Origin: Saussurea involucrata
Taxonomy: Eukaryota > Streptophyta > Magnoliopsida > Asterales > Asteraceae
DNA: 64,000 nucleotides
Reading direction: 5' to 3'
Assembly (NCBI GenBank): GCA_033807775.1
Contig: CM066314.1
Span: forward strand, 153,191,429 to 153,255,428
The translations under genes were made by a program, and so were the position numbers. Below are positions 24,501 through 31,541 of this stretch, in pieces. How positions within the stretch are numbered: the first letter of the stretch is position 1; every line of letters begins with the position of its first letter. The notes under the pieces were generated by a model that saw only the letters and a program-made list of their open reading frames with translations, ran no database searches and was not told the DNA's origin.

Positions 24501-24983
24501 TTTCAAGTTATAACCGGGTCATTACAGGTGAGAATAGACCTCAACTGTCGTCTGAGATAACCAAATGGATGTCTTTTAAACCAAAAAATATCCCCGTTAT
24601 TTGTAATCAAAACTCGACAAATATAAATAACTTCAGAGCCACACAAACTATATAAAAATGAGCATTTTATTCTTTTTAATTTGACATCAATATTGTTATA
24701 TTTTTTTCATCCTTTTCACATTTCCAACCTTTAGGGCATTTACTTGCAAACCTACGTTGCTATATATTTATATTTATGTGTGTGTGTGTGTTTGTTTGTG
24801 TATGTGTATGTTTATCGAGCTATATATCATGTATATATATTGTGTGTGTAGGATTGTGATGAAGAACCAAGGATGAATTTGAAGAGTGTTGGTTTATGCC
24901 TAGTTCCGGTATCATGCACTATGCAAGTCGACGGTGACAACGGCGCCGATTATTGGGCACCAGCCAACAACCTCCGGCTATAG
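9493..24983 (+). CDS. bHLH68: Atypical bHLH transcription factor, bHLH68/bHLH133-like (7 exons)
   Basis: Exons: 9493-9746, 10221-10560, 12036-12116, 13368-13433, 15828-15893, 15977-16036, 24852-24983; all junctions GT/AG and frame-compatible, giving about 332 residues. The N terminus carries the family word SSPVQQLLAAAGNPN. The helix-loop-helix is split over exons 4-5 (KEKLGDRITALHQ, SPFGKTDTASVL, GYIKFL), followed by ALSLPYFG in exon 6 and the C-terminal GLCLVPVSCT and NGADYWAP in exon 7. This subfamily lacks the His-Glu-Arg basic region of E-box binders and is nuclear. Intron phases and the spacer after the HLH match the bHLH68/bHLH133 group. No stop or frameshift seen, so it looks intact, but intron 6 is 8.8 kb because of an LTR retrotransposon. 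bHLH123/bHLH112 relatives are the alternative. Confidence 0.85.
9757..9810. repeat. (CT)n(CA)n(TA)n compound microsatellite
   Basis: About 15 CT units, then CACACACA and TATATATATA, just after the exon 1 donor and directly before a foldback element. Confidence 0.9.
9811..10158. mobile_element. Foldback MITE family F1, copy 1 (intron 1)
   Basis: Starts GGTCAAGTTTAGGG and ends in CCGGAACC. Carries AAAACCTCAAA, GGTATGCA and TGCACAAGTGCATACC words in opposite orientations, matching copies at 13679 and 27929. An AAAACCTCAAAAAACC start inside (near 9988) suggests one copy inserted in, or duplicated next to, another. Confidence 0.65.
10221..10560 (+). CDS. bHLH68: bHLH gene exon 2
   Basis: Acceptor TTTGTGTAG|G, donor CCGAG|GTAATT. 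Acidic, poorly conserved segment with Asp/His runs; contains NWSAQMIQLSSSCPNSCV and ends at a codon boundary (SSE). Confidence 0.8.
10561..12035 (+). other. Intron 2 of the bHLH gene
   Basis: AT-rich intron. Apart from the foldback at 10986-11361 I see no gene in it. Confidence 0.7.
10986..11361. mobile_element. Foldback MITE in intron 2
   Basis: The left arm (AAAACCCTACTCCATTCAAA, then GCGCCCAACGCATC) pairs with the right arm read in reverse (ACACCCTACGTCATTCAAA, then GCACCCAACGACATC). Inner arms with GATCTCCCT and TTTTTTATCT also pair. Arms are about 150 bp. Confidence 0.6.
12036..12116 (+). CDS. bHLH68: bHLH gene exon 3
   Basis: 27 codons, SNSSSGSGG then KKAKVEPP and TQSTLK, the stretch just before the HLH. 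Acceptor TATGAAG|AGC is the in-frame choice but has a weak pyrimidine tract; donor AAG|GTAATT. Confidence 0.7.
12117..13367 (+). other. Intron 3 of the bHLH gene
   Basis: No gene seen. Contains a T/A-rich simple stretch (12263-12304) and a segment 12650-12860 in which the phrase GTGGATGATCCGTT recurs in variant form; otherwise unremarkable. Confidence 0.6.
13368..13433 (+). CDS. bHLH68: bHLH gene exon 4 (helix 1)
   Basis: 22 codons containing KEKLGDRITALHQ and SPFGK, the helix 1 and loop of the atypical bHLH. Acceptor AAACAG|GTA, donor AAAG|GTAACT. The 66-nt size is usual for this family. Confidence 0.9.
13679..13916. mobile_element. Foldback MITE family F1, copy 2 (intron 4)
   Basis: Terminal inverted repeat GGTTCAAGGGAAAACCTC at both ends, with (TA)n/(GA)n on the left and (TA)n on the right. 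The centre repeats the palindromic word GTATGCACTTGTGCATAC and its halves. Two long arms fold back almost completely. No ORF. Confidence 0.85.
13948..15500. mobile_element. Large foldback element with GAATGAATAATAC repeats (intron 4)
   Basis: Ends are near-perfect inverted copies (GTTCAAATGAAAACTC and its reverse). Inner arms around 14212-14290 and 15125-15225 also pair (CGATATGACATCCATCTCG). Between them, many copies of ATTCAGGATGAATAATAC-type words occur in both orientations. Flanked by (TA)n on both sides. Non-autonomous foldback; superfamily not determined. Confidence 0.75.
15517..15579. repeat. (TA)n microsatellite
   Basis: About 30 uninterrupted AT units directly right of the foldback element. 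Confidence 0.95.
15828..15893 (+). CDS. bHLH68: bHLH gene exon 5 (helix 2)
   Basis: 22 codons, TDTASVL, then GYIKFLEAQIQ: helix 2. Acceptor TATACAG|ACG, donor CAG|GTTATT. EVMGYIKFL differs from the commoner EAIGYIRFL by conservative changes. Confidence 0.9.
15977..16036 (+). CDS. bHLH68: bHLH gene exon 6
   Basis: 20 codons beginning ALSLPYFG, typical of the family after helix 2. Acceptor TTTTAG|GCA, donor TCT|GTAAGT (consensus). The next intron holds the gypsy insertion. Confidence 0.85.
16406..16410. other. Target site duplication, left copy
   Basis: GGTGA, repeated exactly at 24527-24531 on the other side of the gypsy element. Confidence 0.85.
16411..18291 (-). mobile_element. 3' LTR of the intronic gypsy element
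   Basis: Plus-strand ends TGTAATAACCC and GGTCATTACA. A dense cluster of TCCGGAT words lies at 17265-17790. A TATAAATAG box read on the minus strand lies at 18195-18203, about 90 bp from the start of the LTR in element orientation. Confidence 0.9.
18195..18203 (-). promoter_or_regulatory. TATA box in the gypsy 3' LTR
   Basis: CTATTTATA on the plus strand reads TATAAATAG on the minus strand; repeated at 24430-24438 in the other LTR. Transcription from it would run antisense to the bHLH gene. Confidence 0.6.
18292..18310 (-). other. Polypurine tract of the intronic gypsy element
   Basis: The minus strand reads TTTTGAGGGGAGGATAT directly before the LTR start TGTAATGA. Confidence 0.85.
18303..18605 (-). 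pseudogene. Integrase C-terminal end with chromodomain-like tail
   Basis: A 100-codon open stretch ending next to the polypurine tract. The part from RVGEKLIYVEDP through KVQWRYYKGREATWE to SHLFEN matches the end of Tekay/CRM-type gypsy polyproteins (LVKVQW..W E..M...YPHLF), where a chromodomain-like tail follows integrase. Upstream coding sequence is absent or unrecognisable, so this is a remnant. Confidence 0.75.
18606..22629 (-). other. Degraded interior of the gypsy element
   Basis: Four kilobases with only short open stretches on either strand. I find no recognisable reverse transcriptase, RNase H or integrase core motif. A CFKCK..C..C pattern on the minus strand near 21800-21900 may be what is left of a gag zinc knuckle. 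It may be heavily decayed pol or unrelated filler. Confidence 0.5.
22631..22645 (-). other. Primer binding site of the intronic gypsy element
   Basis: The minus strand reads TTGGTATCAGAGCCC, an exact match to the tRNA-Met word TGGTATCAGAGC, one base inside the 5' LTR. Confidence 0.9.
22647..24526 (-). mobile_element. 5' LTR of the intronic gypsy element
   Basis: Nearly identical partner of 16411-18291, with plus-strand ends TGTAACAACC and GGTCATTACA. Carries the same TATA box (24430-24438) and TCCGGAT cluster. Confidence 0.9.
24527..24531. other. Target site duplication, right copy
   Basis: GGTGA, exact match to 16406-16410. Confidence 0.85.
24852..24983 (+). CDS. bHLH68: bHLH gene exon 7 (C terminus)
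   Basis: Acceptor GTGTGTAG|GAT, 43 codons to TAG at 24981. GLCLVPVSCT and NGADYWAP are the conserved C-terminal words of bHLH68-type proteins. Lies 325 bp after the right LTR of the intronic retrotransposon. Confidence 0.9.
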   Translation, partial: DCDEEPRMNLKSVGLCLVPVSCTMQVDGDNGADYWAPANNLRL

Positions 24984-25789
24984 ATAAATTAACATTCTGA
25001 TCAACCGGCAAATTTAGCTAGGTTTAGGTTTAATTTGACTGCATGAGGACGTTCTACGTATGAAGATTGATCCATCAAGAAATGAGATACATCGTGAGAA
25101 ATCATTCTGTGTTTAAAAATAAGAATTAAAGATGATTGCTCAAGATGATATGTCGTTTCTTGGTGTATTATTTATGATCCAATGAGCGGATGATTATTCG
25201 TATAAGTTATAAGCATATTGTTATTCGTATAAGTTATAAGCATATTGTTATTCGTATAAGTTATAAGCATATAAGTGTATATATAGCTCAACCCATGTGC
25301 AATTTTTTCTTATCTCAAGTTTCTATAGATAGTAGTAATGCAAGACAAGACAAAATCAAGGGGGTGTTTGGGGTTGCTTATTTAAAATAACTTATGCTTT
25401 TTGTAAAAGTGTTTGTCAACTTATGTGATGTCAAACTGGAATTTTATAAAAGTGTTTGGATTATCTTATGACGATATCAAAACGTTGATAAGTTGTTTGT
25501 AAGGGTGTTGCTTAATGTTCCCAGTTTCCAATAGAAATTTTGTTGACAAGTTCATTATCTATGGGTAATACTTGGTAGTTGTATGTTTTTAGTTTTTAGC
25601 ACTAGTTAAGTATTTTGGAATATTATGTGAATTGTTGTAAATTAAAATTTAAAACATTGGATGGATCTGATCCGATCATCTGTTGGATCTCGGATAGATC
25701 CAATCCGATCTGATTAATATTGGTTGGATCCAATCTGATCCAATGGATATCCAATAAAAATAACCATTGGATGTCAACTGTTGAACAAC
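24984..25789 (+). other. 3' flank of the bHLH gene
   Basis: The first few hundred bases are probably 3' UTR. Includes a 27-bp tandem repeat (25193-25271). Further on are a GGGGTGTTTGGGG start typical of small DNA transposons (near 25370) and a patch of repeated GGATC/TCCAATC words (25660-25760). No gene seen. Confidence 0.5.
25193..25271. repeat. 27-bp tandem repeat, three units
   Basis: TTCGTATAAGTTATAAGCAT occurs three times at 27-bp spacing, about 210 bp after the bHLH stop codon, likely in the 3' UTR. The unit length keeps a frame open by chance; not coding. Confidence 0.85.
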
Positions 25790-26180
25790 CTTAGTTGCCC
25801 CTGTGCCGAACCCCTCGGCATCTGACCAGACCAATTCCAAGTGAACTCAATATCTCCACCAATTGATTGAATTTGCCCCTTACCATACGGTCTTTGTTTG
25901 ATTCTTTGGATTAAAGACAAGGAAATGTGTTGGCTAAAGTTTGGTTATCCATCCAACGTTCAGTCCGAAACTTCACCGAATCTCCACATCCTATTTTCCT
26001 TTTGAACCAAGATAATAACTCGATGTTAAGTTTCTCGATTTTCACGATGTTTCCCCAAGTCCCCTTGATGGACACTACCGAATCAACATTTACGAAACCA
26101 GATTCCGGACAGTGAATAGCGATAATTATTTGCTGAAGATTTACCTCTGTGATGTTGATGAAGCTTAGTGTCACGATTTG
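25790..26180 (-). pseudogene. LINE (L1-type) C-terminal fragment
   Basis: The minus strand reads SWFKRKIGCGDSVKFRTERWMDNQTLA, then FPCLYPLES and, after frame breaks, FTWNWSG-like residues. This matches the region after reverse transcriptase in plant L1 elements (G.G....FW.D.W......FPRLF.LE). Truncated at both sides. Confidence 0.65.
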
Positions 26181-26502
26181 CTATATTTATGGGATTAATC
26201 TCGATGAAGCTTGAAATCATTTATTTAGAAAAAAAAGATTTCGTATCTATATTGACTCTATATATAACCAATTAATAATCTTATTAATGATATTGTTAAT
26301 CCAATAATATTAATTATTTCATGTTTCTAACATATATAAAACAATAGCACAAGTGAACTTGTTGGGGATTCTATATTTGAGCATGTGATAGCTAGCACAT
26401 GGGGAACGATTAATTGGGTAGAAATTTCGTCATTACGTAAAGAAGCAAGGGTATAATTTTTTTTTTTATTTGACAGCGAAATATAGTTTGAACTAAAGAA
26501 AT

Positions 26503-26548
<46 letters not shown>

Positions 26549-26551
26549 AAT

Positions 26552-26811
26552 GTTCAAACGAGGAGCATACCTATTTACGAGAAACGCGAGGAGCGCCTTC
26601 CATGTACTGGAGTGACCTGGTTCGCGAGTCGCGTGGAAGTCGCCCGGATCACATGTGATTTTAGGCATGAATCACATGTGATCCACTACATGGGCGGAAG
26701 CCCCCCGATCAGGTGTGAATCACATGTGATTTTGTACGTGAATCACATGTGATTCAGTACATGGGCGGTGCTCCTCGCGTTTTCTTAAATTGTTACGCTC
26801 CTCGTTTGAAC
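26552..26811. mobile_element. Foldback MITE family F3, copy 1
   Basis: Ends GTTCAAACGAGGAGC and its inverse GCTCCTCGTTTGAAC, flanked by (TA)n(GA)n on the left and (TA)n on the right. The interior repeats the palindrome AATCACATGTGATT and the phrase TACATGGGCGG. Confidence 0.8.
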
Positions 26812-26831
26812 CCGCCTATATATATATATAG

Positions 26832-27085
26832 GGTGCGTTTCATTTACAAACCAAGCAATTTGTACAAACTTTGCAAACCACTATATTAGGAAATAACATA
26901 TATATTTATGGTAATTATTATGATTCATTAATAATGATTATGATATATATGGAAGATGATAACGTTCATTAATTATTCTCATGACTTTAGTTTAGGAAAC
27001 ATAATAAAATCAGATATTGATTAGAGTTGATGAACGGCTAAGATTGGTTTGCAGAGTTTGTACAATCTATTTGGTTTGTAACGGA

Positions 27086-27086
<1 letters not shown>
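26832..27086. mobile_element. Foldback MITE family F4, copy 1
   Basis: Ends GGTGCGTTTCATTTACAAACC and the inverse of GGTCCGTTACAAACC, with (TA)n on both sides. The arms also pair at TTTGTACAAACTTTGCAAACC. Confidence 0.7.

Positions 27087-27089
<3 letters not shown>

Positions 27090-27142
<53 letters not shown>
27090..27142. repeat. (TA)n microsatellite
   Basis: About 25 TA units between two foldback elements. Confidence 0.95.
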
Positions 27143-27143
<1 letters not shown>

Positions 27144-27148
27144 CATAG

Positions 27149-27856
27149 GTTCATTTGAGAAATACTAATTGTGTGAGAAATTGAGAGACAATCTTAGCTA
27201 TTTATTCGGTCAACATTGGCTTTAATTGGTCAAAAGTTGTGGCTTTGACTGATCAAAAGTTGCGGTTGTTCCAAAATAGAAAGGCAGCTTCGTAACTTTT
27301 ACAAATACACGGGACGAGTTCATATATGAACGTGTGTGATTCACATATGAACTATTTGTTCATATCTGAACCCGTGTAATTCACATATGAACTCTTTTTA
27401 ACTAATTCATATATGAACCTTTGTGTTTCATATATGAACTAATTAACTGATTCATATATGAACTAATTAAGTGTAGGTTCATATATGAATCAATTGAACT
27501 AGTTAACTGATTCACATATGAACCTTTGTGATTCACATATGAACTAATTAACTGATTCTTATACCAACTAATTAACTGATTCATATATGAATAACAAAAG
27601 TTTATATATTAATTAGTTAAAAAGAGTTCTTATGTGAAATTCATGGGTTCACATATTTACGTATAGATCATATGTGAATCACACAGGTTCATATATGAAC
27701 TCGTCCCGCGTATTTTACGAAACTACTCATCTATCTTGTGCAGACCACGTGAGGAATTATCCGCTGCTTCTTGGTCAAAGCCGCATATATTGACTGAATG
27801 AATGGCTAAGATTACTTCTCTATTTCTCACACACTTAAACATTTCTCAATTGAACC
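27149..27856. mobile_element. Foldback element with TTCATATATGAA palindromes
   Basis: Ends GGTTCATTTGAGAAAT and the inverse of ATTTCTCAATTGAACC. Between long pairing arms, a dozen or more copies of the self-complementary word TTCATATATGAA/TTCACATATGAA are spaced by AACTAATTAACTGA. (TA)n on both sides. Confidence 0.8.
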
Positions 27857-27859
27857 TCT

Positions 27860-27901
<42 letters not shown>

Positions 27902-27928
27902 TATATATATATATAGAGAGAGAGAGAT

Positions 27929-28171
27929 GTTCAAGGGAAAACCTCAAAAAAGGAAAACTGAATAAACACCCTGGTGGCCCTTCATCTGGACGGTATGCAC
28001 TTGTGCATACAGGTTATTTGTAACATGCATTTGTGCATATATGCACAAATGCATAATGCACTTGTGCATAAAACCAAAAAGTTTTCTGTATGCACAAGTG
28101 CATACCGTCCAGATGAAGGGCTCTTAGGGTGTTCTTCAGTTTTCTGGATTTTTGAGGTTTTCCCTTTAACC
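27929..28171. mobile_element. Foldback MITE family F1, copy 3
   Basis: Same family as 13679-13916: ends GTTCAAGGGAAAACCTCAAAA and inverse, interior TATGCACTTGTGCATA palindromes, CCTTCATCTGGACGG near each arm. Flanked by (TA)n(GA)n and (TA)n. Confidence 0.85.
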
Positions 28172-28173
28172 TG

Positions 28174-28205
<32 letters not shown>

Positions 28206-28211
<6 letters not shown>

Positions 28212-28340
28212 ACAAATCAAATACAAACCATGTATTTGTTGTACCCTTACAAACCAATGTGCATATATACATAATCTGATATGCATATATGCATTATCCC
28301 ATATAAATGTATGTCCATTATATATATATTCTTGCACATA

Positions 28341-28390
<50 letters not shown>

Positions 28391-28462
28391 CAATTGTTCA
28401 CATATGCACACTGTGGTTTGTAAGGTGTACAACAAATGCAAGGTTTGCATTTTACGGAGCCT
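28206..28462. mobile_element. Foldback MITE family F4-like
   Basis: Left arm GTATTTGTTGTACCCTTACAA pairs with right arm TTGTAAGGTGTACAACAAATG; the centre is TGCATATATGCA words and a long (TA)n run. Confidence 0.7.
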
Positions 28463-28495
28463 CTATATGTCTATATATATATATATATATATAAA

Positions 28496-28726
28496 GGTTC
28501 AAATGAGAACGTTAAATATTTAAGAAAACAAGAAAACAACAATTCAAACATGTGTAATATCACATGACTAAATGCAAAAACTAGACGCGAGTGACTTTGG
28601 TCGTGACTTCACTCGCGAGCCAAAGTCGCGTGAATCGTATATGATTTTGTACGTGAATCACGTAAGATTTTGTACATTAACGGTGTTTTTTTGTTTTCTT
28701 AAATAGTTAGCGTTCTCGTATGAACC
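28496..28726. mobile_element. Foldback MITE family F3, copy 2
   Basis: Ends GGTTCAAATGAGAACGTTAA and the inverse of GCGTTCTCGTATGAACC, flanked by (TA)n on both sides. Interior GACTTTGG, TCGCG and AATCACGTAAGATTTTGTAC words match the copy at 36737. Confidence 0.75.
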
Positions 28727-28728
28727 CA

Positions 28729-28773
<45 letters not shown>

Positions 28774-29782
28774 CAGGTTAATCATTTGATAATCCATAAC
28801 AATATGAAAACTCTAAGAATTAGTGCGTCATGTGTTATTTATTTCATACAAAATTTTCTCATCTTAGGCTATGATTAGGGTACTTTTTAACATATATTTG
28901 TTCACAAAATTATTTCTTGTTGGCATGTCCGTGAAACAAAAAATACATATATAAAAGTTTTTACATCATGAAAAATACATATGAAGCAAAAACATTGAGA
29001 AATAATTATATGTTAATTAATACATTAAATAATATTTTTAAATGGAAAAAACTGTGAAACAATACCATAAAGTAAGGTAGCATTTTTTGTTTAATAGGTG
29101 TTGAAGTCAAAGTCTTATTTCACTTTTGATTAAGAAGAGGTGGTTGTTGAAGTCTAAAATATGAATTAATAAGACTGTTTATTTTGGTAAGGTGATAAAT
29201 GTCTAGTTTGTTTTAATTGTATATTTTACTATTAGAATATTATAATGTTGAATTTATATTTAAACTCATATAATTTCACATATTTTTTCATTATCATTAT
29301 GAAATTTACATATAAGTTATAAATTAACATTCATTTAAACGAATAATGTTAATCGACTGACAAATAATAATATAGTTACTATATAGATTTAAATTAGAAA
29401 GGCACTTAATTACAGTAAGTTGACTTTTATTTTAATCCAAATTGATCGATCTAGAAAAAAATCCATTATAATTAAGGATATTTGATTGAGAACAATAAGA
29501 GGTAAATAAGGGGTTGATTTACCTCTTAACAAATAAGAAGACAATGAGACATAAGTGACTCTGAAAATTTGAATAAAAATTGTCTGAACGACTATACCTC
29601 TTACCGAATTAGATATAAGAGAGTAATAAGAGTTTTTTTTTAACAAACAAGCCTTAAAGTTCCCACGATTATCACAATATATGAAATTATTATATGATTT
29701 ACGCCCCTATATATATACACACCGACACACACACAAAGGTAGACGTAGTTCAGGCAATTTGAGTGATTGTTGTTTAAGCAAG
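28727..29782. other. AT-rich intergenic DNA
   Basis: Begins with a (TA)n run. No gene, RNA or element boundary that I can support. Confidence 0.5.
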
Positions 29783-30133
29783 GTTCTAAATGGCGTGAGG
29801 CGTGGCGTGGCGACGAGGCCAAACCTTAAGCCTTAGGAGTCATGGCGTTTTCAAGGCGTAACTTATGGCGTCAAATTTCTAATTCATATATAATATTATA
29901 TATAAAAACATATGTTTTGTAGTGTTACTCAATGAGCCAATAGTAGTAAGCAAGTTAAATTAGGTTGTATATTAAAAACTTGCAAATAAGACATTAAAAA
30001 CATAAAGAAAAAATCAAATATCGTATTATGAAAACTGCGCATTAGGCCATGGCGCGCCACAGGCTTAACGTCGCGTGAGACACAAGCCTTGGTGCCATGG
30101 CGCGCTATGGCGGCTGCGTGGTGGGTTTTTTAG
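29783..30133 (+). repeat. GGCGTGGCG-rich repeat, copy 1
   Basis: Starts GGTTCTAAATGGCGTGAGGCG and ends near TTTTTTAGAACATTG. An inverted copy lies at 30690-31046; the shared core AACATATGTTTTGTAGTGTT is identical in both. Confidence 0.75.
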
Positions 30134-30689
30134 AACATTGTGTTTAAGTACTGAACCTAAACTAGATCGTGTCGCTAAAATTTCCTAATATAACTAGAAT
30201 CACTTAGCTAATCTTTTTCCCATTGGGTTAGGCTTGTGGTTTGGTTTTGGTTTTGGTTTTGGTTTTGATTTTGGTTATGAGGTTCATTTAGCGCCCTTGT
30301 TTATTACTTTAATCACGTTATAACATCTTCGACAACTATGTTAAATGGTATTCTAAAATAGCTAAATGTAAAAATCTTCAATTTTAGAGAAATTTTCAAG
30401 AGAGAAACAATATTTTTATTATTTCCCGAGATACTAAAATTAATTGTGAAAAGAAATAATATTTTATTGAATTTATTGAATATTTTATTAATACAGTCAA
30501 TATTAAAATCACTAAAATAGGTTAGATGGAACGAAAATCAGGGAAAGCAATATAATAACATTTATAAATTACTAAACCATCTTAATCAAATTAAAACTCT
30601 AAAACATTTCACAAATCTTTCTATCATCTTACCTTAGTATTTTTGGTCCATCAAGTTATTTCATGCCCAGTCCTGTCATGTCCACTAAT
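30134..30689. other. Spacer between the inverted repeats
   Basis: AT-rich. Contains a GGTTTT hexanucleotide run (30238-30275). No gene seen. Confidence 0.6.
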
Positions 30690-31046
30690 CAAAATAACTC
30701 GCTGCACAGCTGCTATGACGCATCATGACACCAAGGCATGTGTTTCACACTACGTTGAGCCCGTGGCACGCCAGGACCTAATGCGCAGTTTTCGTAATGC
30801 GATATTTGAATTTTCTGTACGTTTTTATGTTTTATTTGCAAGTTTTTTAGTATATAACCTACTTTAGGTTGCTTATTATTATCGACTCATTGAGTAACAC
30901 TACAAAACATATGTTTTTATATATAATATTGTATACGAATTACAAATTTGACGCCGTAACTAACGCCTTAAAAATGTCATGACTTTGCCGTGTCTCCTAA
31001 GACTTGAGGTTTGGTCTCGCCGCCACGCCACGCCACGCGTTGGTCC
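30690..31046 (-). repeat. GGCGTGGCG-rich repeat, copy 2 (inverted)
   Basis: Reverse complement matches 29783-30133 over about 330 bp at perhaps 80% identity, including GGCGTCAAATTT and AACATATGTTTTG. Ends under 300 bp before the next gene's start codon. Confidence 0.75.
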
Positions 31047-31230
31047 GGTCTATATATCCCAACTGATTTTAGTAATGGCCATGTGTCAAGTGACTCTGCC
31101 AAACAAGCAACCGCCACTTGTAAACTCAATCCTCCAAACAGGAAACTACATTGTTGACGGACTTGTCAACTTTCTAGACATTCCATCACTTTACGTTTCA
31201 TTCTTTGAATATTATTTTCCACATCTTGGA

Positions 31231-31240
31231 TTATATTAAA
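31231..31240 (+). promoter_or_regulatory. TATA-like box of the bark-storage-protein-like gene
   Basis: TTATATTAAA, about 90 bp before the start codon and followed by ACCCCACAAAAATC. The only reasonable TATA word at a normal distance; weak match. Confidence 0.4.
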
Positions 31241-31324
31241 ACCCCACAAAAATCAAACCATTCGAAGATCTTGAGGAAACCTTTACACACACTGAAAACA
31301 CTTTAAACACACACACACACAAAT

Positions 31325-31541
31325 ATGATGAGGGTTTTCTTGATATTTGGATGGTGTTTATGTTTCTTGGTGAATACAGGAGAGAGTGTGATTTCCAAGA
31401 GTTTATTGAAAGAGATTGATAGCGTAAACAAGGCTGGTCCGTATATTGGCATTGTCGTGCCCAATGCTTTCGAAATGAACCCTCTTTTGCAATCATCGAG
31501 CTTCGTTTCAAATCCTAAACATCCGTATCTTGATATTTCAG
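31325..31541 (+). CDS. Bark-storage-like gene exon 1
   Basis: Signal-peptide-like start, then the N-terminal beta strand YIGIVVPNAFEM. Ends after one base of a Gly codon at TCAG|GTAAAG. A second Met lies at codon 2. Confidence 0.85.

Larger units (their letters stand above)
16411..24526 (-). mobile_element. Complete gypsy-type LTR retrotransposon in bHLH intron 6
   Basis: 8.1 kb with two long LTRs (1881 and 1880 bp), a primer site, a polypurine tract and a perfect GGTGA target duplication. It lies antisense to the bHLH gene. The LTRs differ at 12 positions in the first ~330 bp I compared and less often after that, so roughly 97% identity, implying a fairly recent insertion. The 4.36-kb interior has no long pol ORF: only an integrase C-terminal end next to the 3' LTR and a possible zinc-knuckle remnant are recognisable. 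It was probably moved by proteins supplied in trans. Confidence 0.9.

Noticed and set aside
25190..25390. 66-codon ORF with a repeated RISYKHI word
   Set aside because: Caused by a 27-bp tandem repeat in the 3' flank of the bHLH gene; no start context or homology.
25365..25560. A further MITE starting GGGGTGTTTGGGG
   Set aside because: A similar word (AGGGTGTTGCTTAA) occurs to the right, but in direct rather than inverted orientation, and no target duplication was found.
27802..28523. Open frames of 60-107 codons over TA-rich DNA
   Set aside because: They read through (TA)n runs (Tyr-Ile repeats) and MITE arms; low complexity only.
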